Shown one piece after another: positions 32,653-44,659 of a DNA stretch of 64,000 bases. Source of the DNA: Elymus sibiricus (lineage: Eukaryota > Streptophyta > Magnoliopsida > Poales > Poaceae); assembly GCA_039707655.1 (NCBI GenBank), contig CM077667.1, forward strand, positions 61,781,628 to 61,845,627. The letters are read 5' to 3'. The notes under the pieces are model-generated. The model searched no databases, was not told the DNA's origin, and was given only the letters and a program-made list of their open reading frames with translations. How positions within the stretch are numbered: the first letter of the stretch is position 1; the number at the start of each line of letters is the position of its first letter. Both the position numbers and the translations under genes were made by a program.

Positions 32653-34604
32653 GATGGCTCGTCTTCGCTTTCGGCAGCATTGTGCTGCACGCCGATCCGA
32701 CCAGCCATCTAGGCCGTGTCGGAAGTTTCGCCCCTGATCAAGAGGTCAGATTCGGGAACTTAGAGTTCTCCGTAGACTCTCGGGGCGATCTAACACTAAC
32801 CGGGCTCGCAGTCTCGCCTGCCACGCCCGAAGACCCTGAGGCTTTAACCTCAGATCCATCTTTCGGCCCCTCCCGCGGGATCTACCCCAGCGAGGACCCG
32901 ACTCTCAGTCCGAACCCGGTCATAGTGCCAGACGTCCGGACATCTGTTCTCGCCGAACACTCTCCCCGCTCGGACGCATCGGAGGTTAACTCCGAAAGCT
33001 CTGGGCAGGCCGACCCGATCGAGCTCTCGATACTCAGCGGGGCTCTAGATCGGATCTCGTCGATGAAAATTGTCGACGATCCAACCCCGATCTGTGCTCA
33101 GATCGGGCTTCAGGCGGGTCAGGACGAATTTTTCGCCCCACCCACCACCCACTTCGTAGCCATTGTCGAGGATTTAACCGACATGCTGGACTATGCTTCT
33201 GAGGAAGCAGACTAAATGGATGACGAGGATCGCGCACTCACCCCCGTTAACACCGGACGGTGGACTGCCACCTCCACATACGACGTCTACATGGTGGACA
33301 CGCCGAAAAACGATGGTGACAAATCGGATGAAGCACCGTCAAGATGCCGAAGGCCGCATAAACGGTCAAAAGGAAAAAAGGGAAGAAAAGCTACCGATGG
33401 CACCGGGCACGGAGACACCCCGGAAGACCTCGGCGATCCGGAAATCCCCGAACAACCGTTAGAGGGTCAGGAGAGGCCCGAAGACTGGCGCAACCCCGAT
33501 GATCCAGATAATCCCGAGGACGACGACTACCTCCGCTCTATCGAGGGGGAGGACAATGCGGAAGCCGATGACTTCGCCATCCCCGATAATCCTGCAGATC
33601 AAGAACTGTTCCGGCAACAGCTTATAGCCATGGCCTGCAGCCTGAAAGCAAAAAAACGGCAGCTTAAAGCTGAACAAGATAACCTCAACGATCGATGGAC
33701 CAGAGTCCTCTCGACTGAGGAAGGATACGGTACTGGTCTATCGTACCAACCTAAGAGTTATCCACGCAGAAGGCTGCTGCCACAATTCGATGACAAGCTC
33801 ACTGATACGCCGTCTCCCAAACATACCCCATATGACAAGCCAGACTGCCCTCCTCGAGGACGAGACAGGACGGCTGACGACACCGGCTATAGGCCGACGA
33901 TACCCCGTAGATGGGGAAAGGAGCCACTAGAGCCCGATGACAGGTTCGACCTGCGACACGACCTGGACCACAGAGCAGGTCATACGTGATCCATCTTTCG
34001 GTCCAGAGGGTACTCACCCGATAGACGGGAAGGGTACCGGCCTTGGTTCTACCGCGACAATGAAGATCGGGAACGAAACCGAGCTAGGATAGACGCCGAT
34101 CACCGGCGTGTCATAGCTTGGGTCAGAGGCGCTGCCCACCCACTGTGCTTCACGGATGAGGTGATGCGGCATCAGTTCCCGGAAGGGTTTAAACACGTAA
34201 ACATAGAGCAATACGATGGGACAATTGACTCAACCGTATGGATCGAGGATTTCCTCCTCCACATCCACATGGCGCGAGGAGATGACCTCCACGCCATTAA
34301 GTACTTACCCCTAAAGCTCAAGGGGCCAGCTCGGCACTGGTTAAATAGCCTCCCCGAAAACTCCATTGGGTGTTGGGAGGACCTAGAAGAGGCATTTCGA
34401 TCTAACTTCCAGGGCACTTATGTCCGGCCGCCGGACTCCTCCGATCTAAGCAACGTCGTCCAGAAGCCAGGAGAGTCTGCGCGGCTATTCTGGAATCGTT
34501 TCTTGACCAAGAAAAACCAGATCGTGGACTGCCCGGATGCCGAAGCAATAGCCTCTTTCAGGCACAATATTCGGGATGAATGGCTGGCTCGTCAGCTCGG
34601 CTAG
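32653..34604 (+). pseudogene. Gypsy A gag, broken
   Basis: The likely start is ATG 32653 (MARLRFRQHC), but that frame stops within about 30 codons, and open frames then alternate. From 33216 one frame runs to 34604 apart from a TGA at 33987-33989. It includes acidic spacer sequence and the gag core: HVNIEQYDGTIDSTVWIEDF, LPLKLKGPARHWLNSLPEN, WEDLEEAFRSNFQGTY and FWNRFLTKKNQI. This is the retrotransposon gag domain that builds the particle shell. The frame ends at TAG 34602-34604, where a Gln codon is expected. Two nonsense codons and at least one shift make it non-functional. Confidence 0.85.
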
Positions 34605-35776
34605 GACAAACCAAGGACAATGTCCGCCCTCACATCACTCATGACCCCCGCTTTTGCGCGGGCGAGGATAACTGGCTAGATAGACGTAGCCACAACCCCG
34701 AAGACCCCGGAACCTCCGAAGTTCGGGACGGAAACGGGAAACCGAAGCACAACAAGAACAAGCGCCGGCACAATAATAGTGATGCCGATGACACGGCCGT
34801 TAACGCCGGCTTGCGCAACTCCCGGCCTGGGCAGTGGAAGAAGCCTCCTAAAGGAAAACACGACGGACCCACCCCGCTGGACAAGATCCTGGAGAGGCCT
34901 TGCCAGATCCACGGCACTCAAGAGAACCCCGCCAATCACACCAACCGCAACTGCTGGGTCTTCAAACAGGCCGGCAAGCTCGCATCCGAGGGCCAAGGCA
35001 AGAGCCCACGTAGCGGGGACGAGGATGAACCCCGCGGTCCGATCGGTGGCGGACAAAAGAAATTCCCCCCAGAGGTGAAAACAGTAAACATGATATACGC
35101 CACCCATATACCCAAAAAGGAAAGGAAGCGCGCCCTTCGAGATGTCTACGTCGTAGAGCCTATAGCCCCGAAGTATAACCCATGGTCGGCATACCCGACC
35201 AGTATCCGTCATGGGGGTTCGGCCGCCCTAGTCCTAGACCCGATCATAGACGGGTATCACCTCACTAAAGTCCTGATGGACGGAGGAAGTAGCCTCAATC
35301 TGATTTACTCAGATACGGTGAAAAAGATGGGCATAGATCCGTCAAGGATCAAGCCCAGCAACACTACCTTTAAAGGAGTGATCCCAGGCGTCGAAGCCCG
35401 GTGCACAGGCTCTATAAGCATGGAAGTAGTGTTCGGCTCGCTCGATAACTTTCGAAGCGAGGACTTGATCTTCGACATCGTACCTTTCCGCAGCGGCTAT
35501 CATGCCCTGCTCGGCCATACAGCGTTCGCTCGCTTTAATGCCGTCCCGCACTACGCATACCTCAAGCTCAAGATGCCCGGCCCCAGGGGGGTCATTACTG
35601 TCAACGGCAACACAGAGCGCTCCCTCCGAACTGAGGAACATGCGTTGGCCCTGGCGGCCGAATTCCATTACACTGATGATCGGCAAGCGCCGACATCTGC
35701 CGTAAAGGCACCCAAGGCTGGGAAGCGAGCTCGGTCTCAACCCGAAGTACCAGAGCCTTCCTCTCCCCATAAATAG
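34605..35776 (+). pseudogene. Gypsy A gag C-terminus and protease
   Basis: A different frame from gag (open 34580-35776), entered by a shift in the C run near 34641. A zinc-knuckle-like C-X2-H-X8-H-X4-C (CQIHG … NHTNRNC) is at about 34902-34955. An aspartic protease follows, with VLMDGGSSLNLIY (active-site Asp at 35279-35281), FRSEDLIFDIVPF and YHALLGHTAFARFN. The frame ends in TAG after a short basic tail. The protease would process gag, but there is no downstream RT or integrase: the coding region simply ends. This copy belongs to a gag-protease-only family that must borrow polymerase from relatives. Confidence 0.85.
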
Positions 35777-36380
35777 GGACTCTCCCCCCATCGCACGGCC
35801 CTAGAACCGGCAAAGTATGTGCCAAGGAGGCACAACTTCACGCTTAAAATTCCATGGGCAGCGGTGGGGAAAAATTATTAAAGGGTAAGTGTTCGGTTGG
35901 ACCGAACTATCACCATCAACAGGTCTTCGGACACACTACAGGTATCATAAAGTACCTGCTACGGCGTAAAGCTCATTCATATTCCGGCAACTTCTCAAGA
36001 CTTTTCTGCAAAGTCCGCTCGCCGAACATTACACCCATCGCGGTATATAACTCCTTGGGAGACGCAGGAGCGGACAAGCGACAGGGCACATCGAGGATGT
36101 CAGGTCACCTATCGAAGACCCTTGGTGCAACCCCTCCTGTAAGGTTTATAATTCATTTTTAAATACCTGTAAACAGTTGTATCGGCAATTCGAATAATAA
36201 GAGTTGATGAGTAAAATACAGATGTATCTTGCACGATTGTTTCACTGTTTTTGGCGCACTCTCTATTTCCCCCCCTCTTCTTGCGAGCTTGTTTGGTATA
36301 CTATGCGATGCAACCGGCTAATAGACTGGGGGCCCGAACTAAAGAAAATCGCCTTAAGCACAACTGATTTTTGCGTTCGG
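35777..36380 (+). other. Gypsy A non-coding interior
   Basis: No coding signal. The sequence continues at 49990 after removal of gypsy B and one TTCGG copy. Confidence 0.6.
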
Positions 36381-37239
36381 TGTCGTGGATTTGTCACGGC
36401 AAGATGTCCGGGTTAACGGACTTAGGTGTGAGGCCATCGCAACTATGTGGCGGCTTGAGAGGGGTTGGTCGGAATCGAGAGACGCGAGTTTACCCAGGTT
36501 CGGCCCCTCCGATGGAGGTAAAAGCCTACGTCCTGCTTTGTGTGGTATTGATGATGAGGAAGATCTCTCGGTTACAAAAGTGTTGTCTTGCTACCTCTAA
36601 TCCCGAGAGCCTCTAATCTGTCTATCTCTAATGACTTGTGTCTATCTTCGCTTGTCCCTCTAGGGGCGCCTTACCCCTCCTTATATAAGTGGAAGGGGTA
36701 GGTTTACATGTAGAGTCCTACTAGGAGTAGGATTAGGACTAGTCTCTCTTGAATCCTAATCCGGGTCTTGTTTCCTTTGTGAGGGAATCCTTTCTCTCCT
36801 CGGGCCTTCTCTTGTGAGCCGCCTGGCGCCGGCTTACACGCTGGGCCTTGGGCCTTGTCGCTCGTCTGACCCGCCTGCCGGGTCACTAGTAAGTTGCCAA
36901 GTCTCGACCGGGTCACCAGTGAGTCGCCAAGTCCTGGCCGGGTCCACTACAAGAAATATGTCAACTTGTGACCTTCTCTTAGTGACCCTAGCTAAATTGG
37001 TTGTAAATCCACGGCCATTTCGCTAGGAAGGGATCAAACCCTGAAATTGCCTTACACCAAATGGTCATAAAGCAGACAACAGTGGTCGACGACCTTATTT
37101 CTACCTGATTACGACCAATATAAATGGTCATGAGGTTGTGAACGTGGATAAGGCCACCTCCTCAGTTTGTGAACCAACTATATTTTATATTGCTTAATTA
37201 TTTATTAAACTTTACCAGGGCATGTTTCTACCTATATAA

Positions 37240-38310
37240 CTTGCCTCCACCAAATTTGAGCTCATTTCATTTAGCCAATTTTTCTCAATAATTTTTCCAA
37301 GTTTCTATCTAGAGAAGAGCATTGTGAAGGAAGTACCACTTTGGCATGTCCAAATGGTATCAAATTTTTACAGTGCCTTCCGATGCTAAATAACCATCCT
37401 TCACGAAATTTAAGCTCAATACATTCATTCATTTGAGCCCAGATTCAACATTCATATTTCTGTCCAGTGTGGTACTTTGCAAAGCAAGTGCCACCTATGA
37501 TCCTCTATTTGAGCTGAAAATTTTTGGGCACTCTTTTCTATCCAAATCATTGCCTCATGACAAAAGTCAGCTCCATTTGCCTATTAAATCTTCCTCAGCA
37601 AATTTCCAAAGTTTCTGTTCAGCTAGAAGCTTTGTGAAGTAAGTAGTAGCTAGGCATCTCCTAATGATCTGAATTTTTTCCACATATTCTATATGACCAT
37701 ATCATAGCACTCCACAAAATTGGATCCCCATATAATAAACCATGTGAGCTCACCATCCAATCTTTGTTTCTGGTAATATTTTCAATTTGTGAAGCAACTA
37801 TATTTTATATTGCTTTATAATTGCTAAAAATTTACCAGGACATGACCATGCCCATACAACCTCCCTACACCAAATTGTATCTAATTTTAATGTAGCCAAT
37901 TTTCCTCAATATTTTTCCCAATTTTCTGTTCATTGGATAGCATTGTGAAGGAAGTACCATTTTTATTTATCCAAATGGTATTAAATTTGTACAGTTTATT
38001 AATATGACCATATTATCATCCTCCTCCAAATTTCAACTCAATCCAATCAACTATGTGGGCCCAACATCAATTTCTATTTTCTGTCCAGAGAAGAGCGTTG
38101 TGAAGGAAGTACCACCTTGGCATGTCCAAATGGTATCAATTTTTTACAGTACCTTCCTACGCCCAAACGACTATCCTCCACCGAATTTCAGCTCAATCCA
38201 TTCATTCATTTGAGCTCAGCTTCAAGATTCATATTTCTGTCCAGTGTGGTACTTTGCAAAGAAAGTGCCACCTAGGATCCTCCATTTGAGCTGAAAATTT
38301 GTAAAGACAG
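37240..38310 (+). repeat. Direct repeats in the left half of CACTA-1
   Basis: A block with AGAGAAGAGC.TTGTGAAGG then AAGTACCAC.TTGGCATGTC at about 37310 recurs at about 38090. A partner block, ATTCATATTTCTGTCCAGTG then TGGTACTTTGCAAAG, recurs at about 37450 and 38228. Spacing is about 778 bp. A more diverged third copy lies near 37934. Confidence 0.75.
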
Positions 38311-38635
38311 TCTCCTTAGTATATTATCATCCTCAGCCAAAACTCAGGCCCATTGGCCATGTTCGTTTCCCCCACCGCTAATCAAACACTTGGCTGCTAA
38401 TTCATGTTTGAGCTTAGTTCCGTGTCCTCGTGGGATTCTTCTCTTGTATTCTTCTTCCTAACACCTACCGGGGGGGTACCCAACCCATCAGACATGCCTA
38501 GGCCTCCCAAAACTCGTGGCAACGCTAAGGTCACGCGGTGACCACGCGGCTGGCATGCTAGTTCGCGTGCTCTGGAGTTGGGGCCATCGTCCACCGTCCA
38601 AACCTCCATGTCTCGCCACCAAACCGTGTATCTCT

Positions 38636-40433
38636 GATTAAATAGATACTTATGTACCTAAAAATGATTTTTTGAAAAAATCATGAGCAAACTATAAGGC
38701 AGCTGCAGTTCAAATTTGACCCGCTTCCTACTGAATCGGCAGAAATTTGTCTTTTTCACGAGAGGTGGATCAAAGCTTTTTACACCCAACCATTTGGTCA
38801 ATTGTACATTAAATATGTCCTAATATTTTAGAAAAATGATTTGGTCCAATTTTGCAACAAATATATGGTATGTCCTTCACAAAAAAACTCATATTGGGCA
38901 CTCAAAAAATGGAAAATGAATTTTCCGTCCAAAGAAAATGAAAACTTCCTTAGGCAACATTGTTTGCCATTCCAAGATGCACCCTTGTGCACAATACGAT
39001 ATCATTTGAGCAAACTATGCCATGAATGTTGCCATAACAGTGGTCATTTGCCTTGAATGCCATGGATCTTCATACATGATAGCCCATTTCTGATAACATT
39101 TTTTCAAGACATTTGCCGTAGTTCAAGATTATTATTTTTCCTGGATACTAGGTCACATATAATGACACAATGCGAAGGTTTTCAAATTTTTTGATTTTTT
39201 TTAATTTCTTATGCCGGTTTCAAAATGCGATCAAGTTTGCCGGTATGACCGTTCTTATCTAGGGGTTGAATCTTGTGAAACTTCTGGTGTTTCTATGATG
39301 AAATAGATACTTGTGTACCTAAAAATGATTTTTGGAAAAAATCATGAGCAAACTATAAGGCAGTCGCAGTTCAAATTTGATCCGCTTCCTACTGAATCGG
39401 CAGAAATTTGTCTTTTTCACGAGAGGTGGATCAAAGCATTTTACACCCAACCATTTGGTCAATTGTACATTAAATATGTCCTAATATTTTAGAAAAATGA
39501 TTTGGTCCAATTTTGCAACAAATATATGGTATGTCCTTCACAAAAAAACTCATATTGGGCACTCAAAAAATGGAAAATGAATTTTCCGTCCAAAGAAAAT
39601 GAAAACTTCCTTAGGCAACATTGTTTGCCATTCCAAGATACACCCTTGTGCACAATACGATATCATTTGAGCAAACTATGCCATGAATGTTGCCATAACA
39701 GTGGTCATTTGCCTTGAATGCCATGGATCTTCATACATGATAGCCCATTTCTGAGAACATTTTTTCAAGACATTTGCCGTAGTTCAAGATTATTATTTTT
39801 CCTGGATACTAGGTCGCATATAATGACACAATGCGAAGGTTTTCAAATTTTTTGATTTTTTTTATTTCTTATGCCGGTTTCGAAATGCGATCAAGTTTGC
39901 CGGTATGACCGTTCTTATCTAGGGGTTGAATCTTGTGAAACTTCTGGTGTTTCTATGATGAAATAGATACTTGTGTACCTAAAAATGATTTTTGGAAAAA
40001 ATCATGAGCAAACTATAAGGCAGTCGCAGTTCAAACTTGACCCGCTTCCTACTGAATCGGCAGAAATTTGTCTTTTTCACGAGAGGTGGATCAAAGCATT
40101 TTACACCCAACCATTTGGTCAATTGTACATTAAATATGTCCTAATATTTTAGAAAAATGATTTGGTCCAATTTTGCAACAAATATATGGTATGTCCTTCA
40201 CAAAAAAACTCATATTGGGCACTCAAAAAATGGAAAATTAATTTTACGTCCAAAGAAAATGAAAACTTCCTTAGGCAACATTGTTTGCCATTCCAAGATG
40301 CACCCTTGTGCACAATACGATATTATTTGAGCAAACTATGCCATGAATGTTGCCATAACAGTGGTCATTTGCCTTGAATGCCATGGATCTTTATACATGA
40401 TAGCTCATTTCTGAGAACATTTTTTCAAGACAA
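38636..40433 (+). repeat. Three tandem 660-bp repeats in CACTA-1
   Basis: Copies start near 38640, 39301 and 39961 (spacing 661 and 660 bp); the third is cut at about 40433. They are nearly identical, with only scattered base changes, so the expansion is young. Each copy contains an open frame of 71 codons (38841-39056, 39502-39717, 40162-40377) that I do not regard as a gene, because its conservation follows from the recent duplication. Confidence 0.92.
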
Positions 40434-40754
40434 AGTAGCCGACGGGACGGTTGCGCGGATCGGCCGGTAGGAGGTAAGAGCTTTCCATAATATATTGTAT
40501 GTTTACCCCAAATAAGATGGTGAAAATATAAGAGAAACGAAAAGAAAAAAACAAAATTACACAAACTTAAGTCTGATTGGTGGAATGAGTTGTGACACGG
40601 ATCGCTGACATGGCAAACATCCGGCCATCCATCCGTCCATCCATCCCACCGTAGCAAACCCCTCTCCCTCAAGCCCGAACCCCACCCAACTCTGTCTTTC
40701 GCGAACCCTAGCCGCCCCTCTCTCCCGATCCAGATCTCTCTGCCGCGGCCCGCC

Positions 40755-41090
40755 ATGGCGATGTACCGCCGCGCGGCCTCCGTGATCCGGCGGCGCGGGG
40801 GCCCTCCCGGCGAAACGGAACGCCTCTTTCTCCTCCCCTCCGAAACCACCACCGCCCGGCTGACCAAGAAGCTCACCGCCTCCTCCTCAAGTCGGATCCG
40901 CCATGGCGATGTACCGCTGCGCGACCTACGCGATCCGGCGGCACGGGGCGCTTCTCCCTCTGCGGGCGATGGCTTTGCTCCTCAGCCACGTCGAGCCGGC
41001 GCCCAAGGACCCCATCCTTGGCGTCACCGAGGCCTTCCTCATGACCCCTCCTCCGACAAAGTCAACGTCGGCGTCGTACCTGCTCTCTCG
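40755..41090 (+). pseudogene. Captured mitochondrial aspartate aminotransferase exon 1
   Basis: From ATG 40903 the frame gives an Arg-rich presequence and then HVEPAPKDPILGVTEAFL, diagnostic of plant mitochondrial aspartate aminotransferase (oxaloacetate + glutamate to aspartate + 2-oxoglutarate). The next segment DPSSDKVNVGV is in another frame, so one base has been lost near 41041. A first copy of the presequence start, ATGGCGATGTACCGC, occurs 148 bp upstream at 40755; about 50 bp is duplicated. Only the N-terminal region is present and the PLP-binding catalytic domain is absent, so no enzyme can be made. The segment before it (about 40640-40754) resembles a GC-rich 5' untranslated leader. 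Confidence 0.82.
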
Positions 41091-41665
41091 CTCCTTTGTT
41101 AGGTTTTCCCCCACCCCACCCAAGGGCGCTGCCGGCTGTCTCCTCCAACTCCGCCCCACACCCCTCGCCGCTCGAGCCCGACCCCGCCCTGTCCCTCATC
41201 ACCGGTCGACGCCGTCCCCCGACCCAGCCCTGCCCTCACCGCCAGACGCCGGTGAGTCCCTCTGCTCTCTCTTCTCTTCTCGTCTCGTATCCACTCCTCT
41301 CCTCTCCTCTCGTGTGCGTTATTGCTCTAGTGTGATTTGCTAGTCTGGATTGGATTGGTGGCTGCGAGTGAAATAATTGTGTATGCTACTGTCAGTGTTC
41401 AGCATGAATTTGTTGGTACAGACAATGCTGCTGCTAGTGTGAATTTGTTGCCGCTGCTACCAGTTCGTTTTGGAGTACAGTGGCTATTGTGACCTCAGAT
41501 TAGCTATTCGTTTTGGAGTCCTAGGCTGGATGATGTAGAGTAAAGAACATATTTTAGACTCTGGTTGCCCTCTTGGATCAGTGTACTGTCACAGTTCCGA
41601 CTGCGTACGTGCCCTCGCTTTTGGCAATGTTTAACTAACGACATTAACGGTCGCGTGGATTGCAG

Positions 41666-41801
41666 GTGAAGGCGCAGCCGATGAAGGAGGAGTTCCCCGT
41701 GATGCACCCGGGCCAGCTGGCCGGGAACCCGGCGCTTGGCCTGCCACTCCAGCTCGGCCACTGTGACTCCTGCGGCACCACCGACCTCGCCAAGTGCAAA
41801 G
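41666..41801 (+). pseudogene. Captured Pol IV/V largest-subunit-like exon
   Basis: One exon bounded by GGATTGCAG and AAG|GTGACT. It encodes PVMHPGQLAGNPALGLPLQ followed by LGHCDSCGTTDLAKCKG. The …HP.QL.NP.LGLPL…G.C.SCG…KC.G stretch is the N-terminal zinc-binding region of the plant RNA polymerase IV/V largest subunits (NRPD1/NRPE1), which act in RNA-directed DNA methylation. Only this exon is present, with no catalytic Asp loop. It is less certain than the neighbours because the matched region is short (about 45 residues). It lies between captured aminotransferase and NF-YB exons on the same strand. Confidence 0.62.
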
Positions 41802-42338
41802 GTGACTCACTACTTGATGCTCTCTGTTTTACCTACTACAAAGTCAACTCAGTAGTACTTTGCTTGGTTAGCCCCGTCAATTAATCTATGCAAAGAGAAA
41901 AATAACGGAAGTAGCATATCACTGAACGTCTGCAAACATGCGGGTACGAATTTTTGGTCAGCTAGCTAGTTCAATGTGTGATAATCCTGCAACAACAGTT
42001 CAATGTGTGACAAGTTTAGAACCCAACTAGAGATATTTTTTCAGATTCCTGAAACTAGATAAAACCAAACTGAACAACATTCAACTAAAGTTAAGTTTAA
42101 ACTTTATTGAAACATAACTAGTTACCTACGGTGACTACTTTGGTTGAGGGATATTCAACAAAAGTTAGCTGACTACTCACTTGAGTGTTATACATTGTCA
42201 GAGGCATTCTTGACTGGACAGTGGACACTGAGATATGATTTGTTCTGAATGATCAGATATGTACATGTACACACAGATATGATTTGCTCTGCTCCCTCTG
42301 TGCTAGTGCTTGGGCTCCTTGTTCTGTTCATGTACAAG

Positions 42339-42625
42339 GAGACCATGCAGGAGTGCGTCTCCGAGTTCATCTCCTTCATCACCAGCGAGTGAGTGCCCCT
42401 GCTCTGTTTTACCTGCCTGAATGAAGCTATGTACATATGGTTTAGCCGGTCTGCTGCTGACTTGTCCTTGTTTTGTTTTGTCTGTACTTCCGCAGGGTGA
42501 GCGACAAGTGCGAGAGGGAGAAGCGCAAGACCAGCAACGGCGATGACCTGCTCTGGGCTATGGCGACGCTGGGGTTTGACGAGTACATCGAGCCCCTCAA
42601 GGTTTATCTGCAGAAGTACAGAGAG
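42339..42625 (+). pseudogene. Captured NF-YB (HAP3) exons
   Basis: Two exons, 42339-42388 and 42496-42625, with good splice sites and matching phase. They encode ETMQECVSEFISFITSE, then [20 protein letters not shown] and [20 protein letters not shown]. This is the C-terminal two thirds of the NF-YB histone-fold domain, the CCAAT-binding subunit that pairs with NF-YC. The first helix and the start are missing. No stop or shift is seen inside. The intron between them is short and retained, so capture was from genomic DNA rather than mRNA. The frame ends at the donor GAG|GTGCGT; later exons are not recognisably NF-YB. Confidence 0.87.
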
Positions 42626-43414
42626 GTGCGTGCCCAATTAGTCGTGTGGGCGTTTTTTCTGAACAAATTGGGGATGGATTAATGCTTTGGGAGTTTGGTA
42701 GGCCCATCGCTAGTTTAATATGCTGCTGCTGTAGCCTAAATTAGCTCTGTTTGGCACTTTGGTTAGTCTTAGTTGGCAAGTTTGAACACTCATGTTCAGT
42801 TTGGTGACTGATGAGACCCCACACTGCCCGGCACCAATCAGCTAATTGTCCTTGGAACAAGTGTTGCTTTATCCTTCCGATTACTATCATTCAGATCTTT
42901 TATTATTTTTATACTGTTAATTCAGTAACTGAATGATACGGAAGCACTAAGAATTGACCCCGGAATCCATTATTAAAATGAGGAATTTTTTCAACTGGGA
43001 CATGCATGCGTACACCACTTTCTCTTGTGCAGGTCCCAGCTATTTGACCCCGGTTAGCAGCAATTTAGTAGATGTAAGATTTATAAGAGAAGTTCAGAAT
43101 TTGTTAAGAAAGTTCCTTGCTTAATGCTATGCATCATACTTACAAGTAAAAAGGCATGCATAATCTAGCTTAAAGAATAAAGACCTGATGTGTATCTAAT
43201 ACTTGTTAACACAGCTTATAGTTTTTGCACCATATGCTATCCAGTTGTTGGGTGCTAATTCTAGTTAATTTATATGAAGCAACACTTATCTTGCAGCATC
43301 TAATATGCAATTCTAATAATATGTGGTATCCTGATTTGTTTAGTTGTATATGTCATTCATGCATGAATTCCTTTTCTTATGTACCAGCTTCCTAATCATG
43401 TTTTTTGATTTTTA

Positions 43415-43920
43415 GGTTGCTATCTTAGGAGAACCTCGTGTCCTATATGGGGAAGCAAAGCAGCAGCTCACAACTCCGACCTGCAACTCCAGATGAAGGG
43501 CACAACGACGCACCATGCTGCTCCCTTGGAAGGTCGGCTCCTAGACCGTAACTTTCTCTCAGTTTGTACTCTGCTTGGTACCAGTTCCTTGTAATGATGT
43601 TGCATTCATGCTGAACAATATGCTCTTAGTAATTTGTTGCTATATTCTCACAAAATGCACTAGGCTGGTACCATTTGCCCTTTTACAAATATATCTTAGG
43701 TTTGCTGTTATGAGAATGTTATGTGTACGGTTTCATATCAGATCTCAAATTCTGCAGCTATTTTTCATTGTTAGGAGAATGTTCCTAACTTTTCTGATTT
43801 ATAACCTGCAGATGATGGCCTTCATTCATCAAAAGTTGGTGTACAAGAGCTCCAGGAGAAGAATCCTGAAGAAAACCCGCACCCAGCAATGTGTTTTAGC
43901 TCATTGGAGCTGGTCATGTT
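43415..43920 (+). other. Two further exon-like segments in CACTA-1
   Basis: A segment after TTGATTTTTAG (about 43416-43532, donor AAG|GTCGGC) and one after AACCTGCAG (about 43813-43925) look like exons by composition and splice sites. They could be the tail of a chimeric transcript or CACTA-own sequence. No family is recognised. Confidence 0.3.
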
Positions 43921-44659
43921 AATATTTAGCTGTATTTTATAGCTGAATATCCGATTTGTACTGCCATGCTTGTAAAGTATTTTGTTTGGCTGTTGTATAA
44001 AATATTATGTGTTATTGGCGTTGTTTAAATCAAGCTATTGATTATTGCACAAATAGAGAACTGATGTGTGGGACCTAAACAGTACACCTAGTGCCCATTT
44101 CATTAGTGGGTCCTCTAAAATGGGAGAGAAACAAAATAAAACTGACTAGTGGGGCCACCTCCAAAATGGACTGTAAAAAGGCCAAGGCCTAAACAAGAAA
44201 TGGATAGTAATAAGGCCTTTTGGCCCGGAAAATAGAAAGGCTGAATTGTTGGGTTGGCCCATGTAGCAGACCGGAATTTACAGCAACTAAAATAAATAAA
44301 AGGCTTAATTATTGGGCTTGGCCCATATAGACGGATGAACTGGACTGGGCTGATTCTAATCAACAACCTTCTCATTTGGTCGCAATTTTGCCACGTCAGA
44401 TTGCCACGTCGGATCCGACGTGGTGTGGGCAGATTGCCAGTAACCAAAACAATTGGTCGTAGAACCAACGACCTTTTGGTTTGGTCGTTAAGTTTCATTA
44501 ACGACGGCCAGCTTTTGACCAACTGTTTTTGGTCACAAAAAGGTCGCAAATGAAAAACAATGACCATTCGGTGACCAATATTGATGGTCGCAAGTTAGCA
44601 TATTTCTTGTAGTGGTCATACTTCCGGCCGGGTTATACCGTGGGGTAATATCCCCGACA

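Larger units (their letters stand above)
36945..44614 (+). mobile_element. CACTA-1: gene-capturing (Pack-type) CACTA element
   Basis: Perfect 16-bp ends CACTACAAGAAATATG and inverse, flanked by GTC (36942-36944, 44615-44617), 7670 bp. Subterminal GGTCAT / GACCAAT repeats fill both ends. There is no transposase. The interior holds two repeat blocks (37240-38310 and 38636-40433) and, on the plus strand, intron-containing exons that resemble three unrelated host genes: mitochondrial aspartate aminotransferase, the largest subunit of RNA polymerase IV/V, and NF-YB. This is the pattern of transduplication by CACTA elements. It shares its terminal block with CACTA-4. Confidence 0.92.
36381..44659 (-). 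repeat. Gypsy B 3' LTR, split by CACTA-1
   Basis: LTR pieces 36381-36944 and 44618-44659 total 606 bp once CACTA-1 and one GTC are removed. A TATA-like TTATATAAG lies at 36681-36689. The polypurine tract of the element is at 44660-44672 (minus strand). Confidence 0.9.

Noticed and set aside
38841..40377. 71-codon ORF conserved in each 660-bp repeat
   Set aside because: Its conservation follows from very recent duplication; no domain, no initiation context and no splicing signals.
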